Assembly (NCBI GenBank): GCA_949106495.1
Contig: CARYZD010000004.1
Location: forward strand, 79,802-143,801
Length of the DNA stretch: 64,000 nt
Reading direction: 5' to 3'
From: an uncultured Clostridia bacterium
Lineage (GTDB): Bacteria; Bacillota; Clostridia; TANB77; CAG-465
Made by a program: the position numbers and the translations under genes. The notes beneath the pieces were generated by a model, which searched no databases, was not told the origin of the DNA, and worked only from the letters and a program-made list of their open reading frames with translations. Below, piece by piece: positions 25,710 to 34,250 of this stretch; position 1 is the stretch's first letter, and each line of letters starts with the position of its first letter.

Positions 25710-26051
25710 AATTTTAATCCGATTAATAATAGTCAAATATTTATATAAATGTTAGATATTCTCAGATATTGACAGATAAAAAAACAAAATTCGACAAAAT
25801 TTAAATAATTCTTTTTTATAAATACCTAACAAGAATAAATAATATTTGATAAAAAATTATAGATAATTAATAAATAAATAAATAATCTGATTGAATAAAA
25901 AATAAATTATCAGAATAAGTTATTTATATTCGTCTATCATCCGCTTCTAAAAAAAGCCTCATTTAGTATAATGTTATTTTTTAACTTTGTCAATACATTT
26001 TTTAATATTTCTTTAAAAATTGACATTTACCTTATAGAAAAGCCATTTCTC
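25710..26051. other. Intergenic stretch without a gene
   Basis: About 340 bp of very AT-rich sequence between the mecA terminator and the next promoter. I see no convincing ORF or RNA gene. The one noteworthy site is TTCGACAAA at 25790-25798, a perfect 0A box on the minus strand, about 300 bp upstream of the HD-GYP gene. Confidence 0.5.
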
Positions 26052-26080
26052 TTGATTATTTCGATATATTTTGATATACT
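26052..26080 (+). promoter_or_regulatory. Promoter of the HD-GYP regulator gene
   Basis: TTGATT, a 17 bp spacer and TATACT. The expected +1 falls almost at the AAAGGTG ribosome binding site, so the leader is only about a dozen nucleotides. Confidence 0.65.
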
Positions 26081-26100
26081 ATACGCAAAGGTGAACATGT

Positions 26101-27117
26101 ATGAATAACGATAAATTAGTTAACGCCAAAATACTAGTTATCGATGATGACGTAAATATGATGGATGTACTTTCTGTTATATTAAGAAGGTATGGACATA
26201 GCGTGAAAACATACACAGAACCTCTATCAGCAATAGAGGAACTTAAGAAAAACACATATGATATTTTACTTGTTAATTATTTGATGACTCCAGTAAAAGG
26301 CGATAAAATTGTAGAAACAGTTAGAGAATTTAATAAAGAAATATATATAATTCTAATGTCTATTCATAAAGATCTAGCACCTTCCATCGAAGTTATGCAA
26401 CAACTAGATATTCAAGCTTATTATGAAAAAAGTAATAGATTTGATAATTTAATTATGCTTATTCAAGGTGGTATTAAATATATAGAGCAAATTAACAAAA
26501 TTAAAACTATGAATTCTAAACTTGAACATTACCTAGTAGATTTTGCTAAAATTTTGCTTCAAACTGTTGGTGCAAAAGATCACTATACTGAAGAACATTC
26601 AAGAAGAGTTACACTTCTTGCAGATGTATTTTCAAAATATTTAAAATTAGATAGTAAGCAAATTTCTGACTTACAAATTGCTGCAGCATTTCACGACATA
26701 GGAAAAATTGGTATTCCCGATAATATCTTATTAAAAACAACTCGTCTTACTGATGAAGAATATCAAGTAATTAAAACACATCCTGTTATTGCCGCCAATA
26801 TATTTTCTGTATCAGATATTTATAAAGATATTTATCCTATTATGTATTATCATCATGAAAGATATGATGGTAGAGGATATCCTACTGGAATAAGTGGAAT
26901 GCAAATACCATTTCTTGCAAGATTACTTTCAATATGTGATTCTTTTGATGCTATTGTATCAAAAAGAACTTATAAAGAAGGTGCAACAATAGAATTTGCT
27001 TTATCTGAAATAGAAAAAGGTTCAGGTACACAATTTGATCCTGAACTTGCCCCAAAATTTATTACTATGGTAGAAAATAATAAAAAATATATAGAAAAAA
27101 TATTTAATGAATTCTAG
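26101..27117 (+). CDS. Receiver / HD-GYP protein, probable cyclic-di-GMP phosphodiesterase
   Basis: 338 aa. The N-terminal receiver (about 8-128) has the acidic pocket D15-D17, S87 and K110. The phosphoacceptor position is Asn59 (LLVNYLMTP) instead of Asp, so classical phosphorylation is unlikely. A linker helix leads to an intact HD-GYP domain: EEHSRR, HDIGKIGIPD with the HD pair at 198-199, THPVIA, and HHERYDGRGYP (251-261). c-di-GMP hydrolysis is inferred from the domain. It is a single-gene unit with its own promoter and terminator; no partner kinase is visible. Confidence 0.88.
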   Translation: MNNDKLVNAKILVIDDDVNMMDVLSVILRRYGHSVKTYTEPLSAIEELKKNTYDILLVNYLMTPVKGDKIVETVREFNKEIYIILMSIHKDLAPSIEVMQQLDIQAYYEKSNRFDNLIMLIQGGIKYIEQINKIKTMNSKLEHYLVDFAKILLQTVGAKDHYTEEHSRRVTLLADVFSKYLKLDSKQISDLQIAAAFHDIGKIGIPDNILLKTTRLTDEEYQVIKTHPVIAANIFSVSDIYKDIYPIMYYHHERYDGRGYPTGISGMQIPFLARLLSICDSFDAIVSKRTYKEGATIEFALSEIEKGSGTQFDPELAPKFITMVENNKKYIEKIFNEF

Positions 27118-27162
27118 TCTTAAACTAAATTTAAACAAAGATTTAAGACTAGAGTTTTTTAT
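27114..27162 (+). terminator. Terminator of the HD-GYP gene
   Basis: Stem CTAGTCTTAAA / TTTAAGACTAG (11 bp, 17 nt loop) followed by TTTTTT. The TAG stop codon of the gene lies within the left arm. Confidence 0.8.
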
Positions 27163-27704
27163 TCTATATATATCGCAATTATCTTAAATACATCATTTAA
27201 AGCATTTAAACAATTTATTTTATATCCTAAACATTCTACCTCACATTGATTTTCAAATATTTCAATAAGGCTATTATATGCTTCTTCGTTAATAATGAAC
27301 TTATTATTATCAATATTAAAATTCGTTTTATTTAAGCTATCTATTCTTCCTACTATTCTTTTTATTCTAGTATCTTCTTTTATTTTTTCAGCTATACAGT
27401 AATAAAAGTTGTTGTTTTTAATACTAGATACATCTTCAATATTTATATATCTTTTTACCACTTCCACATTACATAGTACTCCAAAATCTTCTGAAATTCC
27501 TATCCTATTCTTTTTTTCTATGCACTCTTCTTTATCATCTTTTCTACAGCCTTTTTCAAATTCAGGCCTAATATTAGTATTATTATTCGTTGTGTATCCT
27601 CTTTTTTCAGAATATTCAAAAAAATCTATATCAAAAGATACATTTTCTATTTTAGGTGCAATGCATTTTATTAAATCTTTATTAATATATATATACATCC
27701 TCAT
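27159..27704 (-). CDS. Hypothetical protein downstream of comEA
   Basis: Unrecognised 181 aa protein. It starts MYIYINKDLIK and has a polar Asn/Glu/Lys-rich region (about 35-70), then a mixed alpha/beta C-terminal half with scattered Cys. No signal peptide or membrane segment is seen. No strong RBS precedes the ATG; it starts about 14 nt after the comEA stop and is probably co-transcribed. Function unknown. Confidence 0.6.
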   Translation of the reverse strand: MRMYIYINKDLIKCIAPKIENVSFDIDFFEYSEKRGYTTNNNTNIRPEFEKGCRKDDKEECIEKKNRIGISEDFGVLCNVEVVKRYINIEDVSSIKNNNFYYCIAEKIKEDTRIKRIVGRIDSLNKTNFNIDNNKFIINEEAYNSLIEIFENQCEVECLGYKINCLNALNDVFKIIAIYIE

Positions 27705-27718
27705 ATTTACATATTATT

Positions 27719-28312
27719 TTATTTAACACAAATATATTCTTTTATAGCTTCATATTTAGAATTACCTATTCCATTTACATTTAATATATCTTCTACTATT
27801 TCAAATTTATTATTCTTTCTATATTCAATTATATTATTTGCAAGTGTTTCTCCTATTCCATTTAAACTTTTAAGTTCTTCTTTTGAAGCCTTATTTATAT
27901 TGATTAATCCATTATTTTCATTGCTTATTTCATCATTATCAGTACTTTCATAAACATTTTTTGTTTTTTTAGGAATGTCTATTTTATCTGAATCATTTAG
28001 TTTTTCAGCTAAATTTATATCTGTTACATCTGCATTTTCTGTTAATCCTCCACAAAGATTAACTAAATCATTTAATCTATATTCTGAGTCAACATAATAT
28101 ACACCTGGGGAATTTACTTCACCAGTAATATATACTGCAATTTTATTTTCATATTTATTAACTTCAATTTCATTATTATTTATATATAACTTAGATTTAT
28201 CTTTATAATTTTGATATACAATAGAAAAAGCAGAAATCAATACTACTATTACTATCATTAAATACGCTTTATATTTTATAATTATTTCTTTTAATTTATT
28301 TATTACTTTCAC
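27719..28312 (-). CDS. comEA: ComEA-like DNA-binding protein
   Basis: Membrane-anchored double-stranded DNA receptor of the uptake machinery. The 197 aa protein has an N-terminal membrane segment (about 18-35), an SLBB domain (KIAVYITGEVNSPGVYYV, about 54-71), a polar linker, and a C-terminal helix-hairpin-helix pair beginning INKASKEELKSLNGIGETLA. It starts at a GTG with GGGAGG 7 nt upstream. comEC and comEB are not adjacent, so a role in uptake is uncertain. Confidence 0.88.
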   Translation of the reverse strand: MKVINKLKEIIIKYKAYLMIVIVVLISAFSIVYQNYKDKSKLYINNNEIEVNKYENKIAVYITGEVNSPGVYYVDSEYRLNDLVNLCGGLTENADVTDINLAEKLNDSDKIDIPKKTKNVYESTDNDEISNENNGLININKASKEELKSLNGIGETLANNIIEYRKNNKFEIVEDILNVNGIGNSKYEAIKEYICVK

Positions 28313-28381
28313 AATTTATCCTCCCTTTTTGCCAAAACTTTTAATTTATATTATTATATTTTGTAAATTACCCTATAACGC

Positions 28382-28417
28382 AAATTAGAAGTTATGAAAA
28401 TTCATAACTTCTAATTT
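28382..28417 (-). terminator. Perfect inverted repeat after cvpA, probable terminator
   Basis: A 17 nt arm (AAATTAGAAGTTATGAA) is repeated inverted with a 2 nt centre, 24 nt past the cvpA stop. The trailing U run is short, so termination strength is uncertain. Confidence 0.6.
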
Positions 28418-28441
28418 AAATATCTATTTTTTGCTTATATT

Positions 28442-29074
28442 TTATATTTTTAATCCAGATTTAATAATAGTAACAAGTAAATTATTATTATACAATAATT
28501 TTAATAAAATTGTATTATCTATAAATTTTGATATTCCTTCAAAAATTGGTAATGGTGAAATAAACGAAACAACAGCAAGTATAATCCATATTTTAATTAA
28601 AATCGATAAAATTCCTACTACTGTTCCTCCCATACTATTTATTGAACTTAATATTGGTAAATTAAATACCACATTTAAAATCATTTGTAGTATATAACAT
28701 ATTAGTCTTACAATTAGGAAAATAACAATAAAGCTAAGTCCTTTCATTACAAATCTTGCAACTACTTCTCCTGCTTGAGAAACTTGATTTTGTGTAACTG
28801 TGTTTGAAATTATACTCCCATAAAAAGAATCCTCTATATTTTCTCCATTATCTATCATTTGCTGAATATTTTCTGATGCTACATCTTTAACTTTTTCTCC
28901 TATACCAGAATCATATAAAGCATTTGCAACTACAGATTGAAAAGCAAAAGCTAATATAATTGATAAAATTAATGAAGCAAATCCAACTAAAATGCCAATA
29001 AGGCCTTTTTTGTGTCCACTAAAAGCTCCAAATGCTATTAATGCAACAAGTATCACATCTAATAAAATAACCAT
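28442..29074 (-). CDS. CvpA-family membrane protein
   Basis: 210 aa integral membrane protein with four or more hydrophobic segments. The N-terminal LLDVILVALIAFGAFSGHKKG and a central loop of about 50 residues match the CvpA / colicin V production family. The molecular function of Firmicute members is not settled. It follows the DUF5711-like gene by 11 nt, in the rarA operon. Confidence 0.8.
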   Translation of the reverse strand: MVILLDVILVALIAFGAFSGHKKGLIGILVGFASLILSIILAFAFQSVVANALYDSGIGEKVKDVASENIQQMIDNGENIEDSFYGSIISNTVTQNQVSQAGEVVARFVMKGLSFIVIFLIVRLICYILQMILNVVFNLPILSSINSMGGTVVGILSILIKIWIILAVVSFISPLPIFEGISKFIDNTILLKLLYNNNLLVTIIKSGLKI

Positions 29075-29085
29075 ATACTCCCTCC

Positions 29086-30372
29086 TTATAAATTAATAAT
29101 ATATATTTTATTTGTATAAATTAAAGCTAAGCTTTTATTTCCATTAAATAATATGCTTTTTTTAGGTGTAAAATTAGTGGTTCTTTCTCCTAAATCTACT
29201 CCCCATTTATTTATTATACTAATATGATCTTGATAAATATAATAATTAATTAAATCACTACTTACCATATTTTTAGGTACAGAATCAAACTTTGTAGAAC
29301 ATATTTTATTTCCATTATAACTTACATTCTCTACAACATAGGCATTTTCTTCCATACTTCTTTCTAAATAAGTATAATAATTATCATTAAGTGCAATAAA
29401 TATCAATTGAGTATCATTAAATTCTTTTAATACATTTATATTTCCATTATCCACATTTATTGATACTATTTCATCATTTAATAAAGCATATATTTCTTTT
29501 CCTTGAACATTAAAATCATATACAAATTTATTATCTAAAGATATTATATCTCTTAACTTGTCATCATCTTTTTTAGAAATGTTTATCTCTCTAAATTTTA
29601 TACCAATATTTGAAGAATTAGTTACAGCTTCTGTAAAAATTATTTTTTGAGCATTATCTAATATCTTTAAAGATACAATACTTTCTTGACTTAAATATGC
29701 ATCATATAAACTTTTTCCTTTTTTATTGTATACACTAATTATATTATTATATCCTGACTCTACAGAATATTGAATAGCCATATTTCCATATCTATCTAAA
29801 AAAGCATTTTTGATTTTTCCATCAATCTTTTTATTTAATATTTCATTTTGACTTTCAAATAAATATATCATTCCAGTAGAATTATTAGTTACAAGCATAT
29901 ATCTACCCTCTACATAGATACTTGGTGTAAAACTGTCAGAAAAAGTGTGAGTCCATGTCACTTCTCGCTCATCATTATATGTTGTTATTGTATTATTAGA
30001 ATAAACATATAATTGCTCATTATAATTACCATATACATCACTATCTTTAGTGACAATTTCTATTTTATTATCATCAATATTTGTAGAAGATGATTTTATA
30101 TGAATACCAAATATAGGACCATAATCATATAAAATCCAGCTAATAACTACAATTATAGCTAATACTATTATTATAGCTTTAGTATTAATTTTATATCTAA
30201 TTTTAGGCCTCTCTATCATTTGACCTGTAGCATTTCTCTCAAATTTATTAATTCTCTTATTTCTTTCAAAATCTAATTCTTCTTTATTTCTATTTACTAT
30301 GTCTATACCTTGTGCTATATCTTTTTCTTCATCTAAAAATATAGACGAATTTTTATTTTCTTTCTTCTTCAT
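29086..30372 (-). CDS. Membrane-anchored beta-propeller-like protein (DUF5711 type)
   Basis: About 428 aa. It has a cytoplasmic charged N-terminus, one membrane segment (about 64-82), and a large extracytoplasmic region of repeated beta-strand blocks (YVYSNNTITTYN, YMLVTNNSTGMIYLF, YAYLSQ-like), consistent with a propeller. I recall this architecture as DUF5711 in clostridia; the match is from memory. The ATG at 30372 follows GGGAG and overlaps the rarA end by about 20 nt. It lies between rarA and cvpA. Confidence 0.65.
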   Translation of the reverse strand: MKKKENKNSSIFLDEEKDIAQGIDIVNRNKEELDFERNKRINKFERNATGQMIERPKIRYKINTKAIIIVLAIIVVISWILYDYGPIFGIHIKSSSTNIDDNKIEIVTKDSDVYGNYNEQLYVYSNNTITTYNDEREVTWTHTFSDSFTPSIYVEGRYMLVTNNSTGMIYLFESQNEILNKKIDGKIKNAFLDRYGNMAIQYSVESGYNNIISVYNKKGKSLYDAYLSQESIVSLKILDNAQKIIFTEAVTNSSNIGIKFREINISKKDDDKLRDIISLDNKFVYDFNVQGKEIYALLNDEIVSINVDNGNINVLKEFNDTQLIFIALNDNYYTYLERSMEENAYVVENVSYNGNKICSTKFDSVPKNMVSSDLINYYIYQDHISIINKWGVDLGERTTNFTPKKSILFNGNKSLALIYTNKIYIINL

Positions 30373-31609
30373 AAAAATTCTCCCACTCTCTTGGCTCATA
30401 GTATTTCTCATTAATTAAATTATCTGGTAAATATTGTTGTTCAACTTTTCCGTGGTCATAATCATGTGGATATTTATATCCCTCACCATATCCAAATTGT
30501 TCCATCCCAGATGCAGCAGCATTTCGTATATGCATTGGTACTTGTCCAACATCTTTTGTCCTTACATCTTCAATTGCTTTATTAATTCCTCTATAAGAAG
30601 TATTAGATTTTGGACTAAGTGCAATTGTTAAAGCTGCTTGAGCAAGTATAATTTTTGCCTCAGGCATTCCAATTTGATGTACTGCATTCATTGCAGCTAC
30701 TGCAACTTTTAAAGCATCACTATTTGCAAGACCTACATCTTCAGATGATTGAATGACTATTCTTCTTGCAATAAACATAGGGTCTTCTCCAGCATCTAAC
30801 ATTCTAGCAAGATAATGTAAAGTTGCATCAGGATCTGAGCCTCTCATAGATTTGATAAATGCAGAAATAATATCATAATGTGAATCATCTGTCTTATCAT
30901 AAACAGCTTTTTTCTGTTGAACACAATTAATTGCAATATTTTTATCTATATATATTAGACCTTCTTCATTCATTTCAGTGGTTAAAACAGCTAATTCTAA
31001 AGCATTAAGAGCAGTTCTAACATCACCATTTGAACACATAGCTATATATTCTAATGCATCCTTACTTATTTCTAAGTTATAATTTCCTAAACCATTTTCT
31101 TTATCTTTTATACAATTTTCTAGTATCTTAATTATATCACTATCTAGTAACTCTTTAAATTTAAATACTGTTGACCTTGATATTAATGCTTTATTTACGG
31201 AAAAATATGGATTTTCTGTAGTCGCTCCAATTAATATTACTGTACCTTTTTCAACATGTGGTAATAATGCATCTTGTTGTAATTTATTAAATCTATGTAT
31301 CTCATCTATAAATAGTATTACCTTACCTGTTGGATTAGTAAATATGTTTTGTGCTTCTTCTACAACAGCTTTTATATCTCCAACGCCTGATGTTGTAGCA
31401 TTTAATGTTACAAATTTATTTTTAGTTCCACTTGCAATTACTCTTGCAAGTGAAGTTTTACCACACCCAGGGGGTCCCCAAAATATTGCCGATGTAAGCT
31501 TATCTGCCTTAATTAATCTATATAATAATTTATCTTTTCCTACTATATCTTCTTGACCATAAAAATCTTCTAATTTAGTAGGTTTCATTCTATATGCTAG
31601 TGGTTCCAT
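30353..31609 (-). CDS. rarA: Replication-associated recombination protein RarA (MgsA)
   Basis: AAA+ ATPase that acts at stalled replication forks. The 418 aa protein has MEPLAYRMKPTKLEDFYGQ, Walker A GPPGCGKTS (45-53), Walker B LFIDEIHRFN, sensor GATTENPYF and the C-terminal tetramerisation region with YLPD near the end. It is the first gene of its operon, which continues into a membrane propeller gene and cvpA. Confidence 0.95.
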   Translation of the reverse strand: MEPLAYRMKPTKLEDFYGQEDIVGKDKLLYRLIKADKLTSAIFWGPPGCGKTSLARVIASGTKNKFVTLNATTSGVGDIKAVVEEAQNIFTNPTGKVILFIDEIHRFNKLQQDALLPHVEKGTVILIGATTENPYFSVNKALISRSTVFKFKELLDSDIIKILENCIKDKENGLGNYNLEISKDALEYIAMCSNGDVRTALNALELAVLTTEMNEEGLIYIDKNIAINCVQQKKAVYDKTDDSHYDIISAFIKSMRGSDPDATLHYLARMLDAGEDPMFIARRIVIQSSEDVGLANSDALKVAVAAMNAVHQIGMPEAKIILAQAALTIALSPKSNTSYRGINKAIEDVRTKDVGQVPMHIRNAAASGMEQFGYGEGYKYPHDYDHGKVEQQYLPDNLINEKYYEPREWENFYEEERK

Positions 31610-31642
31610 AGTTCACCTCAATAAGTCTATTATTTCATATTA

Positions 31643-31671
31643 ATTATATAATAAAACTTAGCTATAATCAA
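31643..31671 (-). promoter_or_regulatory. Promoter of the rarA operon
   Basis: Minus strand TTGATT, a 17 bp spacer and TATAAT, about 35 nt upstream of the rarA ATG. Confidence 0.75.
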
Positions 31672-31699
31672 GGATAAGTAAACATATTAAGTTTTAATA

Positions 31700-31732
31700 T
31701 AAAAAATGAGACTATTATAAATTAATAGTCTC
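31700..31732 (-). terminator. Terminator of the zinc-ribbon gene
   Basis: Stem GAGACTATT / AATAGTCTC (9 bp, 7 nt loop) followed on the minus strand by ATTTTTTA. Confidence 0.8.
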
Positions 31733-31770
31733 GATTTATGGTATAAGTTATTAGCATACTTTAAATATAT

Positions 31771-32034
31771 TTAATAATATTTTGGCCTTATAATCATCCA
31801 AATTATCCATAATCCCCCAGTAATAAATATCATTAATAAATCTAATGCTAAAGAATAATGTCTTTTCATTCCTTTAACTGAATTAGATGCAGAAGATGAA
31901 CTTGATGCACTGGATGAATTATTTATAATTATATTTTTGTCCTCTTTTTTGTTCATATTTTTTGTTTCTACTCCGCAATGTACACAAACAATAGCTTTAT
32001 CATCTATTTCTTTTCCACAATTATAGCAAAACAT
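31771..32034 (-). CDS. Small zinc-ribbon membrane protein
   Basis: 87 aa. An N-terminal zinc ribbon with two CxxC pairs (MFCYNCGKEIDD and VCVHCG) is followed by a Ser/Asn-rich linker (about 38-52) and one hydrophobic C-terminal segment ending WIIWMIIRPKYY. This layout is common in small Firmicute proteins without assigned function. It is transcribed divergently from an Xre-type regulator, with a perfect dyad in its promoter. Confidence 0.75.
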   Translation of the reverse strand: MFCYNCGKEIDDKAIVCVHCGVETKNMNKKEDKNIIINNSSSASSSSSASNSVKGMKRHYSLALDLLMIFITGGLWIIWMIIRPKYY

Positions 32035-32075
32035 AGTAATCCCTCCTACTTGTATTTTATATAAATATTATATCG

Positions 32076-32090
32076 TAATATGTCATATTA
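32076..32090. promoter_or_regulatory. Perfect dyad operator between the zinc-ribbon and Xre genes
   Basis: TAATATG-T-CATATTA lies just upstream of the zinc-ribbon gene's TATAAT (32067-32072, minus strand), in the -10/-35 spacer. A second shorter dyad (TAACG, 6 nt, CGTTA) lies at 32095-32110, near the Xre gene's -35 position. Both are candidate binding sites for the Xre protein. Confidence 0.55.
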
Positions 32091-32157
32091 TAGTTAACGA
32101 TACACCGTTATATTGATACTCTAATTACTTGATATAATAATTATAGGACGTGAAAAT

Positions 32158-32397
32158 ATGACAATTTCTAAAGCGATATCAACAAGAATAATAAATATAT
32201 GTAAAGAAAAAGACATAAGTATAAATAAATTAGCAAATTCAAGTTTTTTAACACAATCAACTTTGCAATCTATAGTTGTAGGAGATAGTAATAATCCTAA
32301 ATTATTAACAATTTCGCGAGTCTGTTATGGTCTTGAAATTACCTTAGAAGAATTTTTCTCTGATGATGTCTTTAAAGATATAGATTTAAATATTTAA
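32158..32397 (+). CDS. Xre-family helix-turn-helix regulator
   Basis: 79 aa, essentially a lone HTH_3 domain: ISTRIINICKEKDISINKLANSS, SFLTQSTLQSIVVGDSN and LLTISRVCYGLEITLEEFF. No effector domain. A TATAAT at 32133-32138 is present but the -35 is poor. It probably regulates itself and the divergent zinc-ribbon gene; this is inferred from layout. Confidence 0.85.
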   Translation: MTISKAISTRIINICKEKDISINKLANSSFLTQSTLQSIVVGDSNNPKLLTISRVCYGLEITLEEFFSDDVFKDIDLNI

Positions 32398-32436
32398 AAA
32401 GGTAGCTACTATTAATATTAGTAACTACCTTTTTTA
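32396..32436 (+). terminator. Bidirectional terminator between the Xre and transketolase genes
   Basis: Stem GGTAG-C-TACTA / TAGTA-A-CTACC with one mismatch, flanked by A and T runs on both sides. It serves the Xre gene and the end of the long rnc operon. Confidence 0.8.
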
Positions 32437-32438
32437 TG

Positions 32439-33344
32439 TTAAAATTTACTTATAATATTTTCTTTTGTAAGTCCAAAATATTTATATACTTCTTTCCAAT
32501 TTCCAGATTTTCCAAAAGTATCATTTATGCCTATTTTTTCCAGCCTTTTAGGATATTCTTCACATAAAATATTAGATATAATACTCCCTATGCCTCCAAT
32601 TATGCTATGATCTTCAATTGATACAAGTTTTTTGGTTTCTTTAGCACACTTTAATATAGTATCTTTATCTATTGGCTTTATACTATATAAATCTACTACT
32701 CTAACATTTATACCTTTTTCCATCAATTCCTTTTGAGCATTTAAAGCAATACTTACTGTTGAACCATATGCAAAAATAGTTCCATCAGTTCCATTTCCAA
32801 ATATATTAGAACCACCTATTTTAAACTCATAGCTATCATCATATATATCATCCAAATCACTTCTTCCTAAACGTATATATTTAGGTCCATCGGTATGTGT
32901 GCATACTTTTAAAATCTTTTTGGTACTTATATCATCTGCTGGAGATAATACTTTCATAGTAGGTATTACATTCATTAACGCAACATCTTCTATACATTGA
33001 TGTGTTGGTCCATCTTCTCCAACCATCACTCCTGCATGAGTAGCACAAAGATTTACATTAACATGAGAATATGCGGCTGTATTTCTTACTTGATCATATG
33101 CTCTTCCTGCCATAAACATTGCAAATGTAGATGCAAATACAGTTTTTCCGCTAAGTGCTAAACCACATGCTGTACCTACCAAATCTTGCTCTGCAATTCC
33201 TAAATCTATATGTCTATTAGGATACTTTTTCATAAACATATCTGTTTTAGTTGCAGCAGCTAAATCTGCATCTAAAACAACTACATTAGGATTTTCTCCT
33301 ATTTCTAATAAATATTCTCCATATGCTTTTCTTGTTGATTTCAT
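32439..33344 (-). CDS. Transketolase, C-terminal subunit
   Basis: 301 aa, carrying the pyrimidine-binding and C-terminal domains of a split transketolase. Features are VVLDADLAAATKTD, HIDLGIAEQDLVGTACGLAL with the catalytic Glu, and the TSVAPTHQ-like GEDGPTHQCIEDV. It transfers two-carbon ketol units with thiamine diphosphate. It acts with the N-terminal subunit encoded two genes upstream. Its ATG overlaps the stop of the intervening coiled-coil gene (TAATG), so the three are translationally linked. Confidence 0.92.
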   Translation of the reverse strand: MKSTRKAYGEYLLEIGENPNVVVLDADLAAATKTDMFMKKYPNRHIDLGIAEQDLVGTACGLALSGKTVFASTFAMFMAGRAYDQVRNTAAYSHVNVNLCATHAGVMVGEDGPTHQCIEDVALMNVIPTMKVLSPADDISTKKILKVCTHTDGPKYIRLGRSDLDDIYDDSYEFKIGGSNIFGNGTDGTIFAYGSTVSIALNAQKELMEKGINVRVVDLYSIKPIDKDTILKCAKETKKLVSIEDHSIIGGIGSIISNILCEEYPKRLEKIGINDTFGKSGNWKEVYKYFGLTKENIISKF

Positions 33345-34240
33345 TAAATCACCTCTTCAATTATATTATTAAAATTAAACAACTCTAATGTTGATATATC
33401 ATTTTTTAATAAATCATCGTATTTTTCATCATTTGAAATTTTATTTGTATTATTATTTTTGTTATTTATTCTATCTAGCATTTCTGCATTTTGTGCATTT
33501 ATTTTATTTAAAAATTCTTTACTATGAAATAAAGGAATTTTATTATTATCACTAAATACTAATGCTTGTGAAGTTGGCTTATCAAATTTAAATTCATTTA
33601 CTATACTATCTATAAAAGTATCTATTTCTTTAGATTTATAACCACAATTATTTACTATACTTACTATTTCATATAAACTTTTATTCTCTGGTATGTATTT
33701 TTTATTCACAGTTTCAACTCTTTTCAAGCTATAATTTTCAAGCATAGCTTTTTTTATTTTTGCTTTACCAGTTATTTTCTCTATAAAGTTAATTTTAGAA
33801 TATTTATTAATCTTTAAATCCAAAGATTTTATTTCCTCTTGTCTTATTAAATCATTTGCTTTAGTAGCAATTATATTAATATATTTTCTTATTTTTATAT
33901 CTTTATCTTCGTTAACTAATTCACTTACGTTTTTTAACTTTATATCATCTAAATATAGCATATTATTAAGTAGTTTATATTCTTCCATATAGTCGTTATT
34001 ATCATTATTTTTATATCTTTCAAGTATATTATCTACTTTTTTTATATACATATTTAAACCTTGTTTTACTTCTTCTGTTGTAGTATTTAATATATCTATG
34101 TTTATTCCAATATCTTTGGCAAAATTATATCTAGTAGCAAGTTCTTCATCATTCTTTTCTATTTTATTATTAATCTCAGTAGCTTTATTTTTTATTTTAT
34201 CTAATCTAAAATTAATATCATTTTTAGATATATTTTCCAT
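33344..34240 (-). CDS. Unknown Lys/Asn-rich coiled-coil protein between the transketolase halves
   Basis: 298 aa, predicted soluble, very rich in Lys, Asn, Ile and Glu, with long helical heptad-like segments (about 5-75 and 100-185). No catalytic motif, signal peptide or membrane segment is seen. It is coupled at both ends: about 10 nt after the N-terminal transketolase gene and overlapping the C-terminal one by 1 nt. It may be a scaffold or accessory factor, or a lineage-specific insertion. I do not recognise it. Confidence 0.6.
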   Translation of the reverse strand: MENISKNDINFRLDKIKNKATEINNKIEKNDEELATRYNFAKDIGINIDILNTTTEEVKQGLNMYIKKVDNILERYKNNDNNDYMEEYKLLNNMLYLDDIKLKNVSELVNEDKDIKIRKYINIIATKANDLIRQEEIKSLDLKINKYSKINFIEKITGKAKIKKAMLENYSLKRVETVNKKYIPENKSLYEIVSIVNNCGYKSKEIDTFIDSIVNEFKFDKPTSQALVFSDNNKIPLFHSKEFLNKINAQNAEMLDRINNKNNNTNKISNDEKYDDLLKNDISTLELFNFNNIIEEVI

Positions 34241-34250
34241 TTCTTCCTCC

